From Ailanthus altissimus (taxonomy: Eukaryota; Streptophyta; Magnoliopsida; Sapindales; Simaroubaceae): a stretch of 64,000 nt of DNA. This document shows, piece after piece, positions 10,661 through 23,329 of this stretch (positions are counted from its first letter, which is position 1; every line of letters starts with the position of its first letter). The stretch is taken from assembly GCA_946807835.1 (NCBI GenBank), contig OX327710.1, positions 14,744,501 through 14,808,500 on the forward strand. The letters are read 5' to 3'. The translations under genes were made by a program, and so were the position numbers. The notes under the pieces are model-generated. The model saw only the letters and a list, made by a program, of their open reading frames with translations. It was not told the origin of the DNA and made no database searches.

Positions 10661-12099
10661 TATATTAATAATATAATCTAATATAGTATCCGCATATTCT
10701 AAAAATAATATATAAAAATAACATTATTCATTAAACATTTGACTTTTGAAGCTTCCACGTGGCTGTATTTAATTAATTTTTTTTCATGCAACAAATTAAG
10801 AACTTGCCGTCCTTTTTTTCCGTCTTCTTTATATATATTAAGTCATCTGTAAAGCCAACTGCGGCCTCAAAATTTTCTCATGACAGCTTAAAAACAAATA
10901 AAATTGTAAATTTCTTAAATAGACAGTTTTTTTTTAATAAATTCGTTTACTTAATTTTGAGTGATAATAAAGCAACACTATTATTCCATTATGTACAAAT
11001 TAACCAAACCTAATTCGTATACATAAACTATATGTTTAATGTTTTAATTTCGGAACCGCACAAGTTATATTGCTTAAAGATACTTCTCTTTCTGGTTTTG
11101 GCTATTTTTCAAACTTTGTTAATGCATATCACGTCTCAATATTTATGTGGCTACAAAATGAAGTCAATTTACTTCATGTTCTATTTTTTATGGTAGGTGG
11201 CCAGGCAAGAATTAGAGTGTGAAACTTAAGAGACTAAGCAAAACCAGATTTGAAATTCGAACACATAAATTTTAGATATTCTTAGAAAGATGATCTTTTA
11301 TCCTTTGTACCAAAACCACAATTTTTTGATCTTATGATAAGGACGTCCAATTTCATATGGCCGATTTGAAAACCTTAGAAAACACACGGCTGGTCATCTT
11401 CATAAAAAAACAAGGTGAGAATTTTGAGGTCTAGAGTACCGAAAATGATCAGTTGGCAAGCATTATTGGCCGAAATTTTTCGGCTTGTAATATTCAACTT
11501 ATACGTTAATATTAATACGTAAGATAAAATCTTAATCATTTGAAGTGAAGTACATTTAATTTGTATAAAACAAATAGGAGTAGTACTTCTGCTGCTTGTT
11601 TCCATTTCGTTTCTTCGACTCACAAATGCGGTCTTTTAATTTCTTCATTCTCCCGGATTCAAATGTATTACAGTTGTTGATCGTAGATTTTGGTTCTCAG
11701 CTTAAACACTAAGTCATTAAAAGATGAATTTATACTTTAGAAATGATTTTTTGGTCCAAAGTCCGGCTGATCCCGTTCTTATCGAACTCTCTCTTAGTGA
11801 TCTAAACTTTAGTTGTTGTAATCACAAAAAAAGGGTTTCAGTCTGCATAAATAATTATTTTTGGTAATAACTTTTTAATTTTGAAGTTAGAAGTTCTTGT
11901 TAATTAGAAAATAAATTTGTGTTGTGAATTTAAAGATGTGAGCAATGGCTTTTTATTATATAAGTTTTTTTTGGGCGTTTAGCTCACATCGTGGGTTTCT
12001 CATATTTCAGGGTCATGCATATAGTTCAAAATTATGAGAGTTGTTGATTAGTTGTTTTGTGGCTCATGTTTTATCAAAGAACATGGATGGTGGGTTCGA
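10661..12099. other. Intergenic, nothing recognised
   Basis: AT-rich DNA. Short frames on either strand have no recognisable motif. It ends at the boundary of the Ty3/gypsy element. Confidence 0.5.
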
Positions 12100-12589
12100 T
12101 GTCACAAACTTTTTAAGAATTATGTGGCTTTAGATGTTCTGCGTGCTAAGTAACTTGAAAAACACCACTTAAAGAGAGATCAAATTTATGCATATCAAGT
12201 ATTTGAGAAAAAAGCTCTTTATTATGACCGAAAAAGATACAAACTAATATTGATTTATGCAATTAAGAAGAGAGACCCTTATATCATTTTAGCTCTATAC
12301 AATCAACAATTCGAATCTTAAGAATGATTTAACGGTGTATATACAAGATGAAAAAATATGCCAAAGAATATTTTATTATCCTACCACATTTGTTAAGGAA
12401 AGGTTTCCTTCTAAATAAGGGTGTGTGTCCCTTATAAGTTGCGAGCTGCCTTAGATCTCTATCAAAGTCAACAGGTCTTCTAGAAGCTTCGATTCATGTG
12501 CCATTCACCAGCCCATGTAACCTATAGGAAGCTTTGTCGGGCACCAAGTATTCAAAAAAATACTTGAGAATATTAGAGAGAGACATTCA
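12100..12589 (-). repeat. 3' LTR of the gypsy element (490 bp)
   Basis: On the minus strand it starts TGAATGTCTCTC and ends GTTTGTGACA. It contains TTATAAGGG and GATATAAGGGTC promoter-like motifs. It aligns with the three pieces of the upper LTR, for example 12145-12480 against 19024-19390. Confidence 0.8.
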
Positions 12590-12604
12590 CCCCACCAAAT
12601 TCAC
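12590..12604 (-). other. Polypurine tract of the gypsy element
   Basis: On the minus strand GTGAATTTGGTGGGG immediately precedes the LTR start TGAATG. Confidence 0.6.
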
Positions 12605-13330
12605 ATAATGCCCTCGTCGCGTCTTCGCTGAAGCTTGTGCACCTTATTCTTCAAATTGCCATAGTGCGTTCTTGTGTTACCAGCTTATTTCATATCGAGC
12701 AACCTTTTCTTCTTGATAAAGTACTTACGACTCAAAGGATATTTCTTTTTCTTTTTTGTATCGTCTGTTTGTCAAGGATGAGTTTTGTCTCTTTGTCATC
12801 AATGTGAAAATCCTCAAAGGTTCTCGGGTGAGTAGCTTATGCTCTGTGTCTTTTGTACCCCCAAGGTATAGCTTCCAACACTTTTCAAGAAACATTGGAT
12901 ACAACTATCGTCTCAAAGGCAATCTTACCTTATACAAGGCATTGCCAACCCTCTTATTAATAGAAATTGGCCCCTTGTTCCCATGATCAAGGCCTTTGTG
13001 AAGTGGCCGTGCTAACTTACATTAAATTGAAATTATTTTCTCCATCACCAAGTCCTTCGCATATAAATAACATGCTGCCACCTATTTTTGATCCACTTTT
13101 TATGCTGTAAAAGCACACTATATAACGCCTTAGTTTGCTAGATGGTTTCCATACCATATAACTCCCCGAGCTGCCCCTACAATTCTCTTAACTCTGGTTG
13201 AGGTGTTTGATATGGTATTATAGTTAGAAGCTTTGACCCATGCTTTAACTCAGCCTCATGATCAATTACACCACTTGGTGGTGGCTTTTTCGGTATAATA
13301 GTTGGCAAGACCTTTTTGTGCTCTCCGAAC
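12605..13330 (-). pseudogene. Gypsy pol remnant: RT start joined to integrase C-terminus
   Basis: On the minus strand, 13292 down to 13140 encodes the conserved start of chromovirus reverse transcriptase. It begins PPPSGVIDHEAELKHGSK, continues to TPQPELRELQGQLGELYG, and has one stop. Almost at once the reading passes into integrase C-terminal sequence (KALYSVLLQHKKWIKNRW; near 12925-12990, NKRVGNALYKVRLP, which is like 'kkvGkvAYkLkLP..iHPvFHVS'). A possible chromodomain trace (ALWQFEE) lies near the 3' end. RT palm, RNase H and the integrase core are therefore missing. Several frameshifts and stops are present. Confidence 0.7.
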
Positions 13331-13333
13331 ACT

Positions 13334-13930
13334 CTAGCAACCTATATTGGTAGCTAGTCTTCGCCCATTTTTTCCTTTGCAATCCATCCCCAACATTATG
13401 GCTGGATACATCTCTTCTTTAGGCTTTGCATATCCCATAAGTTTTATTGTGGAAAAAAGTTTTATGTTGGTGTTTAGCTTGGATTGCCTACCTTTGGACT
13501 TGTTTACTGTCGATATCATGCGAAGTCCCCTCCTTAATGATGCATATAGTTGTATTGAGAAAGTGCACCACATTATATTTCCTGAAGAACTCCATACCAA
13601 AAATGATATCAAAATCATCAAATAGGTGCTATTGAAAAATTCACCTCACCGTACTAAGACCCCAGTTATATTTTGACCCCTTAAACCATCACATCTAGTG
13701 GCTCGACTGCAGTGTTTATAAATTTGAGGTGTTAATCCTTTTTCTCTAACTTAAAGCCAAAGCACTCTACTTTCGTACACTTTATGAAGTTGTTCTTTGC
13801 TTCAATATCTATTAGCACTTGAGTCCTCATACAGTGGATGTAGGCTTTAATATACATCAACGTCTTTCCTATTTGTGCATGAGTAGCCTGCTTGGCTTTA
13901 AGAGTATTAAGTAGTTGCAAACATCTTATT
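13334..13930 (-). pseudogene. Gypsy aspartic protease region (degenerate)
   Basis: The minus-strand reading contains QLLNTLKAK, then LIDIEAKNNFIKCTKVECFG in the position of the retropepsin core (usual form 'aLiDtGATHNFis...ak.lgl'). The catalytic D-T-G has become D-I-E, so the enzyme is inactive. Further down are a linker to RT and MYPAIMLGMDCKGKNG. Family assignment rests on the order LLNALKAK, protease, RT seen in plant chromoviruses. Confidence 0.65.
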
Positions 13931-15040
13931 TGGCCTTGTTTACCTACCTTTTATACCCTAAATATTGCCTTGAGAGCCATTTTCTTCAAACAATCCTTAA
14001 TCTAATAATGCCCGTCACAAAGGAAGTAGCTCGTCTTCAAACCATTACCTTTATGATTATCATGCTTATGCTCTTTCCACTAGCTGTCTTTTTCCTCCTT
14101 GCTCTTCGAAAGATGAAACTTTTTAGCTCCCTCACCTTTACTGTGATTGGTCTTGAAATTTTGGGACTTTCTCACCTCTCTCTTGTAGTAATCCATGAGC
14201 ATCTTGCTAATGTGAAGGAGTCGGATATATCTTTCAATTTGTACCGCTTCAACTCATTAAATGCCCATGTTTGTAACATATCTAGAAAATTGAACAATAA
14301 ATCCTCTTCACTTATGTTAGGGATCTGCAGCATCAACATGGAGTACTTCTCTACGTACTCGCTAATGGACTTAGTTTGCTTTAATTTCTTCAATCACTTA
14401 CAAGCGTCATGCACCACATTCTTTAGATAAAATTATCACTTTAACTTATGTTACAATTTTGCCTAGGTGTTGACGATGCAGGTACCCTTTCTAACCTTTT
14501 CGCTTTTCTTACGTGACCATATAATGATTAAAAAGATATAATATTGGGGTGTTTGTCTTATTCTTACCTCGCATGCCTATGGCATCGAAGTATCTCTTCA
14601 TTTTCCAAAAATGTCATCGAGTTCCTCAGCGTTCCACTTGCTGTTGAACTCTTTCAGCTTAGAAGCTCCAACTCTTAATACAGCTGCTGTAACTTGAGCA
14701 GTAATAGCCCCATTTGCCATCACTCACTTGCACAATATCATGTTCTCCTTGACAGTTTCAAACTTTTTATGCAGCTCCTCCACTTGGGCTTGAACCTTGT
14801 CTATGGTGGAATATACCTTATTTTAAAAAGTTTTAATCCAATCTTATTACTTCTCAGTATAGCTCTCGATAGATCTATAGTCTTTTCCATAGCGCTACCA
14901 AGCTTCTTCACTAGGGTCCCCAGATCATGGCGGGATCAGCAAACTTCTTCACGAGGTACATTATCATGCCTCATAGCTTTGAGGTCCTTACCCCTCTATT
15001 CAGTCACTTCTAATGATATTGTTGTGTTTTTCATTATCTT
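13931..15040 (-). pseudogene. Gypsy gag (degenerate)
   Basis: The minus-strand reading from about 14690 gives the Gag N-region (ASKLKEFNSKWNAEELDDIF, then MKRYFDAIG), typical of plant Ty3/gypsy Gag ('peFdGtrdakeldnFlwdmeqYF'). Position 14393-14172 gives the retrotransposon Gag core: MKKLKQTKSISEYVEKYSML, then NISEEDLLFNFLDML. Near 13991-14030 a CCHC-like knuckle is readable as FLCDGHY-stop-IKDC. Stops and shifts separate the parts. Plus-strand frames over this region are antisense shadows. Confidence 0.75.
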
Positions 15041-15044
15041 TTTT

Positions 15045-15063
15045 GAACCTGTTATAATATCAA
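15045..15063 (-). other. Primer-binding site of the gypsy element
   Basis: The minus-strand sequence TTGATATTATAACAGGTTC resembles the initiator-Met tRNA complement TGGTATCAGAGCCAGGTT with several substitutions. It lies just inside the 5' LTR. Confidence 0.5.
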
Positions 15064-15069
15064 ATATTA

Positions 15070-15105
15070 TGGACCTTTTTATAACTATGCGGCCTTAGAT
15101 GTTTT
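15070..15105 (-). repeat. Gypsy 5' LTR, piece 1 of 3
   Basis: CTATGCGGCCTTAGATGTT matches TTATGTGGCTTTAGATGTT at the low end of the 3' LTR. It stops at the GTTTT target duplication. Confidence 0.7.
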
Positions 15106-15576
15106 TGTGAGTGATTTTAAACTTATGGTACATGCATATGAGTTTGTTTCTATCATCAAATATAGCATACGTATCACATACATACATGCGCAGCAAATAA
15201 GCGGAATGCAAATTACTTAATGATAAACATAAATAAACTTTACATGTTATCTCATAAATGTAAAATATATCAAGATTGAGAAATAGTACCTTGTTAAGCC
15301 TTTGGTTTTTTGTCAAATTAGAGTACCCATCTTTGAAGCAATCCATTCACAATTTTAGTTCCTCAACATGATGGGCTTGAGGAAGCTAGAATAGCAACTT
15401 TTCTAGCAAATGATTCAACTCTTGAATAAGGAAGAGGAAATATAGAAGAGTTGTATTTTGTGCTTTCAACACTTAAGAGAATTTTCTAATACTTAGCAAA
15501 ATTCACTTCTCTCACTTCCCTTAACCCCTTACATGAATTTTTGAAAATTAATTGAGCAATTAATTGCTCTTTTATT

Positions 15577-15712
15577 TGTTTATTATTTTTCATCATTTTC
15601 TCACCTAATGACATCCATTATGTTTGCTATTAATGTTTTGTTTATTATTATTTTTTATTTTCTCACCTAATGGCATCCATTATGTTTGCCACTAGTTTTT
15701 GTTTATTATTAT
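15577..15712. repeat. 62-bp tandem duplication
   Basis: TCACCTAATGACATCCATTA at 15601 recurs with one change (GACATCC to GGCATCC) at 15663, together with the surrounding TTTGTTTATTATT. Confidence 0.85.
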
Positions 15713-16536
15713 TTACAAAAAACCAAATGAAAACAAAACAAAATAAAAAATTATTTAACGGAACTTGGTCTTAAGGTAGGCCAAATGAGAAAATACTTTT
15801 TCATTATTAAGAAACATCTTAAGACTTACCATTAACAAATGCCACCCATTTATACTTATAATTTTATTTAACATATATTAAACAAATAATCTAATCATAT
15901 TAAATCATCGTAGAAACACATGCTAATTTAAATAAAAAATTAGTTGTTTGATTTCAATTTAAATAATTATATCATATATTATTATTTTATTCAATAAACA
16001 TTTTAATTAATAAAATAATGATATTATTTGTCCAATAAATAAGGTCATTTTTTGTAATTTTCAAATCAAATAATAATTGGCCTATATGTGTCATGTATCA
16101 ACATCCCATTGGTCAACAAGTAATTGTTAACTAATTGATGTACTTAACTCTTAAGTCTTAACACATACACGGTCGGAGGGAAACCAAAGTAAATGTCTGG
16201 TCTGCTAAAATTTTCTGGATCAAACAATTCAATTTAGTACGCTGCCTCAGTGCACAATGAGTACACTTCATATTGCAGGACTCTCTAAGTCCACTCCTGA
16301 TTTTTCAAATAGAACTATTCTGTGAATCTGAGATCGATGCCCCACACACACGTCACAGATATTACAAATCAGTGCAGTATACCATACAAGTTGAGGTTAT
16401 AGCGTATACGTATAATCCTTCTGCCAATCATATCTTGGAAGAGCAGGGATATAGATTACTACAGTCAAATCCCTATATGCTCATCCGTGAACTTATCTCC
16501 AGACTTGTATCTTAATAAACAATATATGCAAACACT

Positions 16537-16606
16537 TTTACAATATTGTTTAATCCTATAGAAAACTCTTTTACAATATTGTTTAACCCTATAGGAAACT
16601 CTTTTC
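16537..16606. repeat. 33-bp tandem duplication inside the solo LTR
   Basis: CAATATTGTTTAATCCTATA (16541) and CAATATTGTTTAACCCTATA (16574) are adjacent copies. The related LTRs at 20.2 and 26.4 kb have a single unit here. Confidence 0.8.
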
Positions 16607-16789
16607 CTAGGTTTGTTGCTTATGGCCATAAGACTTTCTAAGATACAGTCTTTGAGCATCTGGATATATATAACTCATCTATGTGAGCTGATGGATTCTA
16701 TATATGTATACACCAAACTTCATAAGCATCGGACCATACCCAGCGACACCCTGCGGTCACACAGTGAAAGATCTGTGACATGCTATTTA

Positions 16790-18345
16790 CGTTCAAACTA
16801 ATGCGGCTATCGCAATATAGATTGAGGTGTCGATCCCACGAGAAATCTCTTAGCAAAATAGGTTGGTGAAGTAAAAATATTAAAGCAGTAGCAAAGGAAA
16901 AATTAATTAATTGGTTTAAGTGGATGAAATAGAATTGTCTATGAATTGAGAAAAATGTCTTATGATGATTTAAACAAGGCTTCGAGAATCATAATTATGC
17001 TTTATAAATCTACTCTACACTTTGATTCAATGTTTATAACTCAATTGACAGTTTTACATCTAAACAATCAATCGGAAGATATGTAAAATACAACACATTT
17101 GATAACACATGCATCATATATGACTAAACTCTTTTACAAATATTAACACAAATCATGTTCATTTATACAAGTTATCTAAGATCGACAATATATCATTTTG
17201 ACAATATTGCAGTAAAAGATCAACTTGAATATCAAACATTTATTGTCTTTACATGTTATCCAAGATCGACAATATATCAATCGATAATATTACAGTAAAA
17301 GATTAACATATAAAACAATGTAACCAATAACAATTATAATTCAACAAGAATCACATAAGAAAAGCATGACTGAACATATATGAGATATGAGAATTATAAT
17401 CTCTAGATTATAAAAAATAAAATAGATAAGAGTTTAATCAAAACTAAACTTACAAACATTTGTAGCTCTTGACAACGAATCAAAGCATAGAAGTAGATTT
17501 ATTACACATAAAAATTCATCTCTTAGCCTTGTCAAGAACTCCAACCTAGATTACAATGCATGTTAATGAGAAGAAAAATGAGAGAGAATTATCTAATCTA
17601 AAAAACATCCTAAGAGTGTCCTTATATAGGCAATGAATGGAAATATGTCATGTGTAACATCAATCTTCAATAATTTTAGGCCAACAACTCATTCACTCAT
17701 TTGCAGCATATTTTTGATAATGTAAATGACTAATGTAGCCTTTGTGGCCAACATGAAAGTTTTAGTATGTTGTCTCCTCTTTCCATAGGCACTAGATTTA
17801 TGCAAATTGGATGAGTATCCAATGAGATATGAGCAAAATTCCAAAGATACATTAGATTTCGACCAATAACCCTATTACCCACTTGCAAGACAATTTGGTC
17901 CATTATAATGGCTGATTTGGACTTTACCACCAACATAAGAGTTGTTGCTAATTAAGTCAGAATTTAAAAAATTCAAGAATTATACCAATTGGGTACGTAT
18001 TTTGTGAGATACATGCCAAATACATGAGTTGGGTCAAACTAAGCGGAAGTTGTAGCTTGATTCTATTGTATCTCTATTTTTGGCCCATAACATGTTGGAT
18101 TTGGATTTTTAACTATTCTATAAGTTTGTGTAAGATTGAGTCATGTTATTCCAGGTTCAAGAATTTCTTCATTTCAATTTCTGCATTGAGAGTTATGTCT
18201 ATTTTACCTAAACCTGTGCAAATAACATTCATTAATCACAATTTAAAGAGAACACTTTATTTCAAGCTAAAAGTACAAAAATGCTAAAATTAGTGACATT
18301 AAATGGCAATTGAATCTCTTAATAAATATGAATTTTCATGTGTTC
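16790..18345 (-). mobile_element. Unclassified ~1.55 kb insertion in the solo LTR
   Basis: LTR homology stops at GATTCCACGTATG and resumes at GCATGTCACAG (minus strand). Those junction pentamers, GTATG and GCATG, may be a decayed 5-bp duplication. The insert starts TGATGAACAC and near its end carries CTCGTGGGATCGACACCTC, reminiscent of gypsy LTR ends. It may be another solo LTR. It contains an ~84-bp diverged tandem pair (AAGATCGACAATATATCA near 17180 and 17263). No coding sequence was recognised. Confidence 0.5.
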
Positions 18346-19018
18346 ATCACATACGTGGAATCAAAGTATGATGGATTACTTACAAAGCCACCGTGGTACT
18401 TAGGTCAAAAGACTACGTATACTACTCAACTCGAGAGGACCTTCTATTGACGATTTCATGGGATGTTTATTGAGGTCCTCATTGAGTCTATTCAGTATTC
18501 AGTCCTCACTGAACACTTATATGCTATACAAACTTTCAATAAGCTCATGGTCAGCTAAGAACAACCATCTAGGTATAGTATACACTAGTCTACGAAAAAT
18601 GATTCCACCGTTAGACCTACATCGGTGAATTAAGACCAGAAACATATAATTTAAGAATAGGCTTGCATAATAATATTTCTTAACACCTATTACAACTCTT
18701 GTAACTATGTTATTACTAATGTATTCTCAGGTCTTTGTACCATCACAGACAAGATTCTAACACTTAGACTTCACTGATTAATAGAACATGCTAACCCTTT
18801 AGTATTTATAGTTTTTCAGTGATGTTAACTCTTAGCATTGATTTAAACTTCTTTAGACCAATTCTGAACCCTTTCAGATCATATAATGTTTATAGCGTCA
18901 CAAGCATTAAACTATTTAATAATAGTAATTAGCGATTTAACAAATAATAAACTGAATAAATATTATAAAATAAATATTCATACAACAATGAGAAGACACG
19001 TGAGCATAAATTTTAACA

Positions 19019-19391
19019 GTTTTACATACTAAGCAGCTTGAAAAATACCACACAAAGAGAGATGAAAATTATGCACACTAAGTGTTTAAGAAAAAGTTCT
19101 CTATTATGACAAAAAAGATACAAGTTAAGATTGATTTGTACAACTGAAAGTGTTCCCCTTATATACTATTAGCTCTAAACAATTAACGGTTACAATCTTA
19201 AACTGCTATACAGTGATCTAACAGTGTATATACAAAATAAAAAAAAAATATGCCAAAGAATATTTCAATATGCCACCACATATTCCAAGGAATATTTTCC
19301 TTTCAAATAAAGGTGTACATTCCTTATGAGTAACAGATTTGACTCATATTTTTATCAAAGTCAACGGGCTTTCCAAAAGCTCTGATATATG
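19019..19391 (-). repeat. Gypsy 5' LTR, piece 2 of 3
   Basis: It aligns along its whole length with 12140-12500 (for example TATGCCAAAGAATATTT and ATCAAAGTCAACGGG/AACAGG). It ends at TGATATATG, where the copia element starts. Confidence 0.8.
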
Positions 19392-20994
19392 TGTTAATGT
19401 CGATGCTTACGTGCCATCCCTGAATATATATATACTTGTGTATTTATACAAGTGTACATTCCTATTAAATTGCTAATATCCATTTATATGGTAACATGCA
19501 ATATAACGTTACAGACATTGCAAATATGAAGGAGTTCAGATCAGATTTAAAGAAGTTTAGATAAGGACTCACAATTAGCCACGCTGAGATATATAATTGC
19601 TAAATGTTAGCATAACTAAGTGTTAGCTAGTTATAATACTCAACAGATCCAAGAGTTGGAGCATTGTCTATAATGGGACATAGACCTAAGAATTTACTAG
19701 TAACTGTATAGTTGCATTCGAGTGCCAGAAAATGCAAGTTGCGCAAGTATGTTCTCAAATAATTGTCCCTGATCTATTTCTGTTGATGCGAATCTGTCGA
19801 TGGATTCCTTTATATATATATCAGCATATGTCATACCTATAGGATATAGATGGTCGTTCCTAGCCGACCGTGAGCTTGGAGCTCGTATTGACAAATAGGT
19901 ATCCAGTTAAGACTAGATATGAGACAGACTCACGAGGGCCTTCGATAGACATTCTATATAAGTCGTTAACAGAGGGTCCTCTTGAGTTGAGTAGTATACG
20001 TAGTCCTTTGACCTGAGTGCTAAGGTGGACTTGTAAGTGATCCACCATACTTTGGTTCCACGCATGTCACAGACATTTCATGGTGTGACCGTTAGGTGTC
20101 GTTGGATATGGTCTGATGCTTATGGAGTCTGGTGTGTACAGATATGAGATCCATCAGCTCGTATATGAAGTTAGATATCCGGATGCTTTGAGACTGTATC
20201 TCAGAAAGTTTTGTGGTCACAAGCAATCATTCCGGGAAAGAGTTCCGCTAGGGTGGAACAATATGACAAAAGAGTTTGCGCATATTATTCAGTGAGATAC
20301 GAGTCTAGAGATAAGACATGGATGAGCACTAGGAGATTTGACGGTGATAATCTATATTCCCGCACATCTAGGATATCATGACGGAAGGATTATATGTATG
20401 CGTTGTAACCTCAACTTGTATGATTCAACGCGCTAATTTGTATATCCGTGACGTGTGCATGGGGCATTGCTCACAAACTCATGGAATAGTTCCATTCGAC
20501 GAATCGGGCGTAAGACTTAAGGAGTCCCACGATATAGAGTGTACTCGTTGTACTTTAGAGGCAGTATGCCAGATTAAATAGTTTAATCCAACAATATTCA
20601 ACACTATCACGGGAATGCGTGCATATTTGTATTCAAGTGTTAAATACAACAATTAGTCAATAATTATTATTTACTAATTGTATAATGACACGCAGCGTAT
20701 TGTGGACCCTCAATTGAGTTAACTCAAGTGTGAAATTTAGTGGGACCCACTATGGCGTAAACTTGGTAACTATTTATAAGGGGCAAAATGGTCATTTCTC
20801 ACTTTGATTATTTAATTGTTAAATAATTAAAATATCTCTCTTATTATATTATATAATATATTTTTATATTGTATTATTTTGTTATATAATATATTATTAT
20901 ATTATATTATATTTATGATATTATATATATATTAATATTTTATTTTGGATGCCATATAGTTGGCACTCATTTATATTATTATTATATCATTTAT

Positions 20995-21030
<36 letters not shown>

Positions 21031-21515
21031 AGAGAAACAGAAATGGAAGAGAAAGAAAAAGAGAAGAAAGAAAAAAAGGAAAATAGGAAAAAATAAAATT
21101 GTTTCATTTTTTCTATGGTTCCATTTAAAGCAATGGTAGATTGCTTCAAATTCTTCATTTCTTATTCTTTTAAAGAAAATGATAAAAACACATACCAACC
21201 ATTTTGGGGTTTAAGAGTTAAACTTGGTGCTGCGTATAGGCCTGTTGTTCTAGCTCGCCAAGTCCACTGTATTGGTGACTAGAACTGCTCGCGAGTTGGT
21301 CTCTATGCGGACTCCGAGAAAATACTGTATAACGTTACACGTTGAGTTGAATTCTCTATCCTATAAATATATTAATGCGATTAATATATTTTATTCATTG
21401 TGTTTATTGCAAGTTTCATGCTTCTGTCAGACTTAAATATGTATTTGATATGTATTTAGGCAATAGATACAATAGCACATGCATACACCCACGTGTATTA
21501 CATTCGTCGCGAACA
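19392..21515 (+). repeat. 5' LTR of the large copia element
   Basis: It starts TGTTAATGTCGATGC and ends GTCGCGAACA. It contains an (AT)n tract at about 20996-21027 followed by a purine-rich stretch (21028-21090), both shared with the 3' LTR. Confidence 0.88.
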
Positions 21516-21517
21516 AA

Positions 21518-21530
21518 TGGTATCAGAGCC
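21518..21530 (+). other. Intact primer-binding site
   Basis: TGGTATCAGAGCC, two bases after the LTR end, is the exact plant initiator-Met tRNA complement. Confidence 0.9.
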
Positions 21531-21559
21531 ATTTAGGACATATTTGGATGTTGTTTGAG

Positions 21560-23050
21560 TGAATGGATGCAAAAGGCCCAATGTAAATGGCGTTTCAAGT
21601 GTTGAAATGGGTATGCTAAAGGGAAAGCATAGAGCGCTGCAGCGATGCAATTCGGCATCGCGGCGGCGTACTGTTCACTTGAAAAGTAGCACATGAACAG
21701 TAATTTTATTGTTCACAGTTACAGTAATTTTAAACAGTGTTTCAAAATTAATTTTGCATATATAGATTTATGAGATGTAGTGATAAAATTTACCAGTCTA
21801 TATTATAAATTGGGGTTTATGAGATGCAGTGATAAAGAGTTATCGGTCTGCATTAAAAATCAGGATTAATTTTTATGTTGGTAACTACAATGGGAGCCCT
21901 ACTGGTGGAGGTTAGTTGTGCTTACATAGAAAAATTAATTAATTGAGAATCACCTTTCCTAGGAGAATGGAGACCTAGATAACAAAATCTCTCTTAATTA
22001 GATTGAAGAATATTACATTATGAGATAATGTTTTATTCTGATCCATCTTGTCAATACAGTGTTAAACGAGTCACATCGGCCTTTTTTCAATATTGCTACA
22101 GCGTGAGGGATTTGGTCGGTTAGGCTTGAACTATGCCGGTTAAACATGAGATAAGACAAATATATGCGAAAGTATTGCCCAATATTGCTACATTGTAAGG
22201 GTAGTATCGATAGCATATATTTGATTATTGACAAGTTAATCTAGAATACACTTATCTAATATTGCTACAGTATGAGGATAAGGTATATTTAGGATCAAAG
22301 GGGTAAAAGTTGCATGACATGCAATTGATAAGTATTGTCTACTTGTTGGGTTTATAAAGGCTAATATTGTTACAGCATGAGGCCCGAGTAAATTTTAATG
22401 GGATCTACTTCCTGATGTATAGTTTAAAAGAGTTTAAACTATCGTCTTCCCGTTTGAGAGATTACTGGGATTATGTAAAACAGTGGGAGGGCATTTTAAA
22501 TCAAAAATGTATAATTAGTATACCCATGATTTAAAACGTTCCATTAGCGATTTAATGAATATTTTGCTCACATCTCCCGTAATTTTAGCCTGTCAAGAAT
22601 AATGGCCACTACGAACTAATTGGTGTACATAGTTGATGCAGTACAACTCTCGGGGTACTAGGAAATACTCTAACCGGTGATTAAATCTCAGAAGTGTTCT
22701 GGACTCAATAAAATTTTGGATTTATTGTTGATCAGAGTTTGCCGTAAACTAATTCTGATACTACCTCTCTAGAGGATTGAATAGAGAGGCTATAACCCTC
22801 TATGTTCAGGGTGCGTCACCTTTTACTCCAAGTATACCTGGTGAGACTAGATATGTGAGAAGAAGAAGATGAGGCAGATACCCAACATCAATCCTCAGAG
22901 GCAAAATTTATCCAAAGATCAACAAGAGGACGTATAGATGGAAAGTGTTTCCAATACAATAAGGTTGGGTATTGAAAATTCCTCTACCCTAGAAACCTTA
23001 TAATTATCAGGAAGACTCCCACATGTCTGTGTATGACACATATAGACATT
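21560..23050 (+). pseudogene. Copia gag remnant
   Basis: No continuous frame survives. Near 22925-22990 a nucleocapsid knuckle is traceable as GRIDGKCFQYNKVGY, where the second Cys is Tyr and the His is Tyr, followed by a stop. Repeats of AATATTGCTACAGTRTGAGG (near 22090, 22180, 22260 and 22365) interrupt the leader/gag region and may be a small internal repeat. The call rests mainly on position between primer-binding site and pol. Confidence 0.5.
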
Positions 23051-23329
23051 TCTAGGGCATATGATTTCAGTTCAAGCTAGGTATGTGATACTGCACATCC
23101 CTCTTACATTTGCAAAATGTTGTAAAGATTGAGAGAGACTTCAATGCAACAGCTTGTAGAAGTAAAGTTGAGAGTAATAAATTGTGATTTCTTATAGGTC
23201 CAAGTTTTTGGGCAACTCGACTTACTTCTTGTATACAATACAATAGTTACATTGCATAATTAATATAATATTTTATTAGTTGAATGTTAGTTAATAAATA
23301 CACATTATATACAAAATTAGAAATGTCTG

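Larger units (their letters stand above)
15106..19018 (-). mobile_element. Solo LTR of a large copia LTR family, with a further insertion inside
   Basis: The unit runs TG...CA between perfect 5-bp duplications GTTTT (15101-15105 and 19019-19023). Read on the minus strand it starts TGTTAAAATTTATGCTCACG. It is homologous to the 2.1 kb LTRs of the element at 19392-27679, for example GAGTTGAGTAGTATACGTAG and GGTCCGATGCTTATG. Homology is broken between about 16790 and 18345. No coding sequence or second LTR is present, so it is a solo LTR. Confidence 0.75.

Noticed and set aside
12095..12099. Target-site duplication for the gypsy element (TTCGA versus CACCT after 27769)
   Set aside because: The pentamers do not match. 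Either it has decayed or the outer boundary is off by a few bases, so no duplication is claimed.
13347..14430. Plus-strand frames of 92 and 171 codons
   Set aside because: They are antisense shadows of the minus-strand gypsy gag and protease, which show family motifs.
20996..21030. Long (AT)n tracts (also 27107-27128) considered as an origin or regulatory element
   Set aside because: Both lie at the same place in the two LTRs of one retrotransposon. They are ordinary LTR microsatellites.
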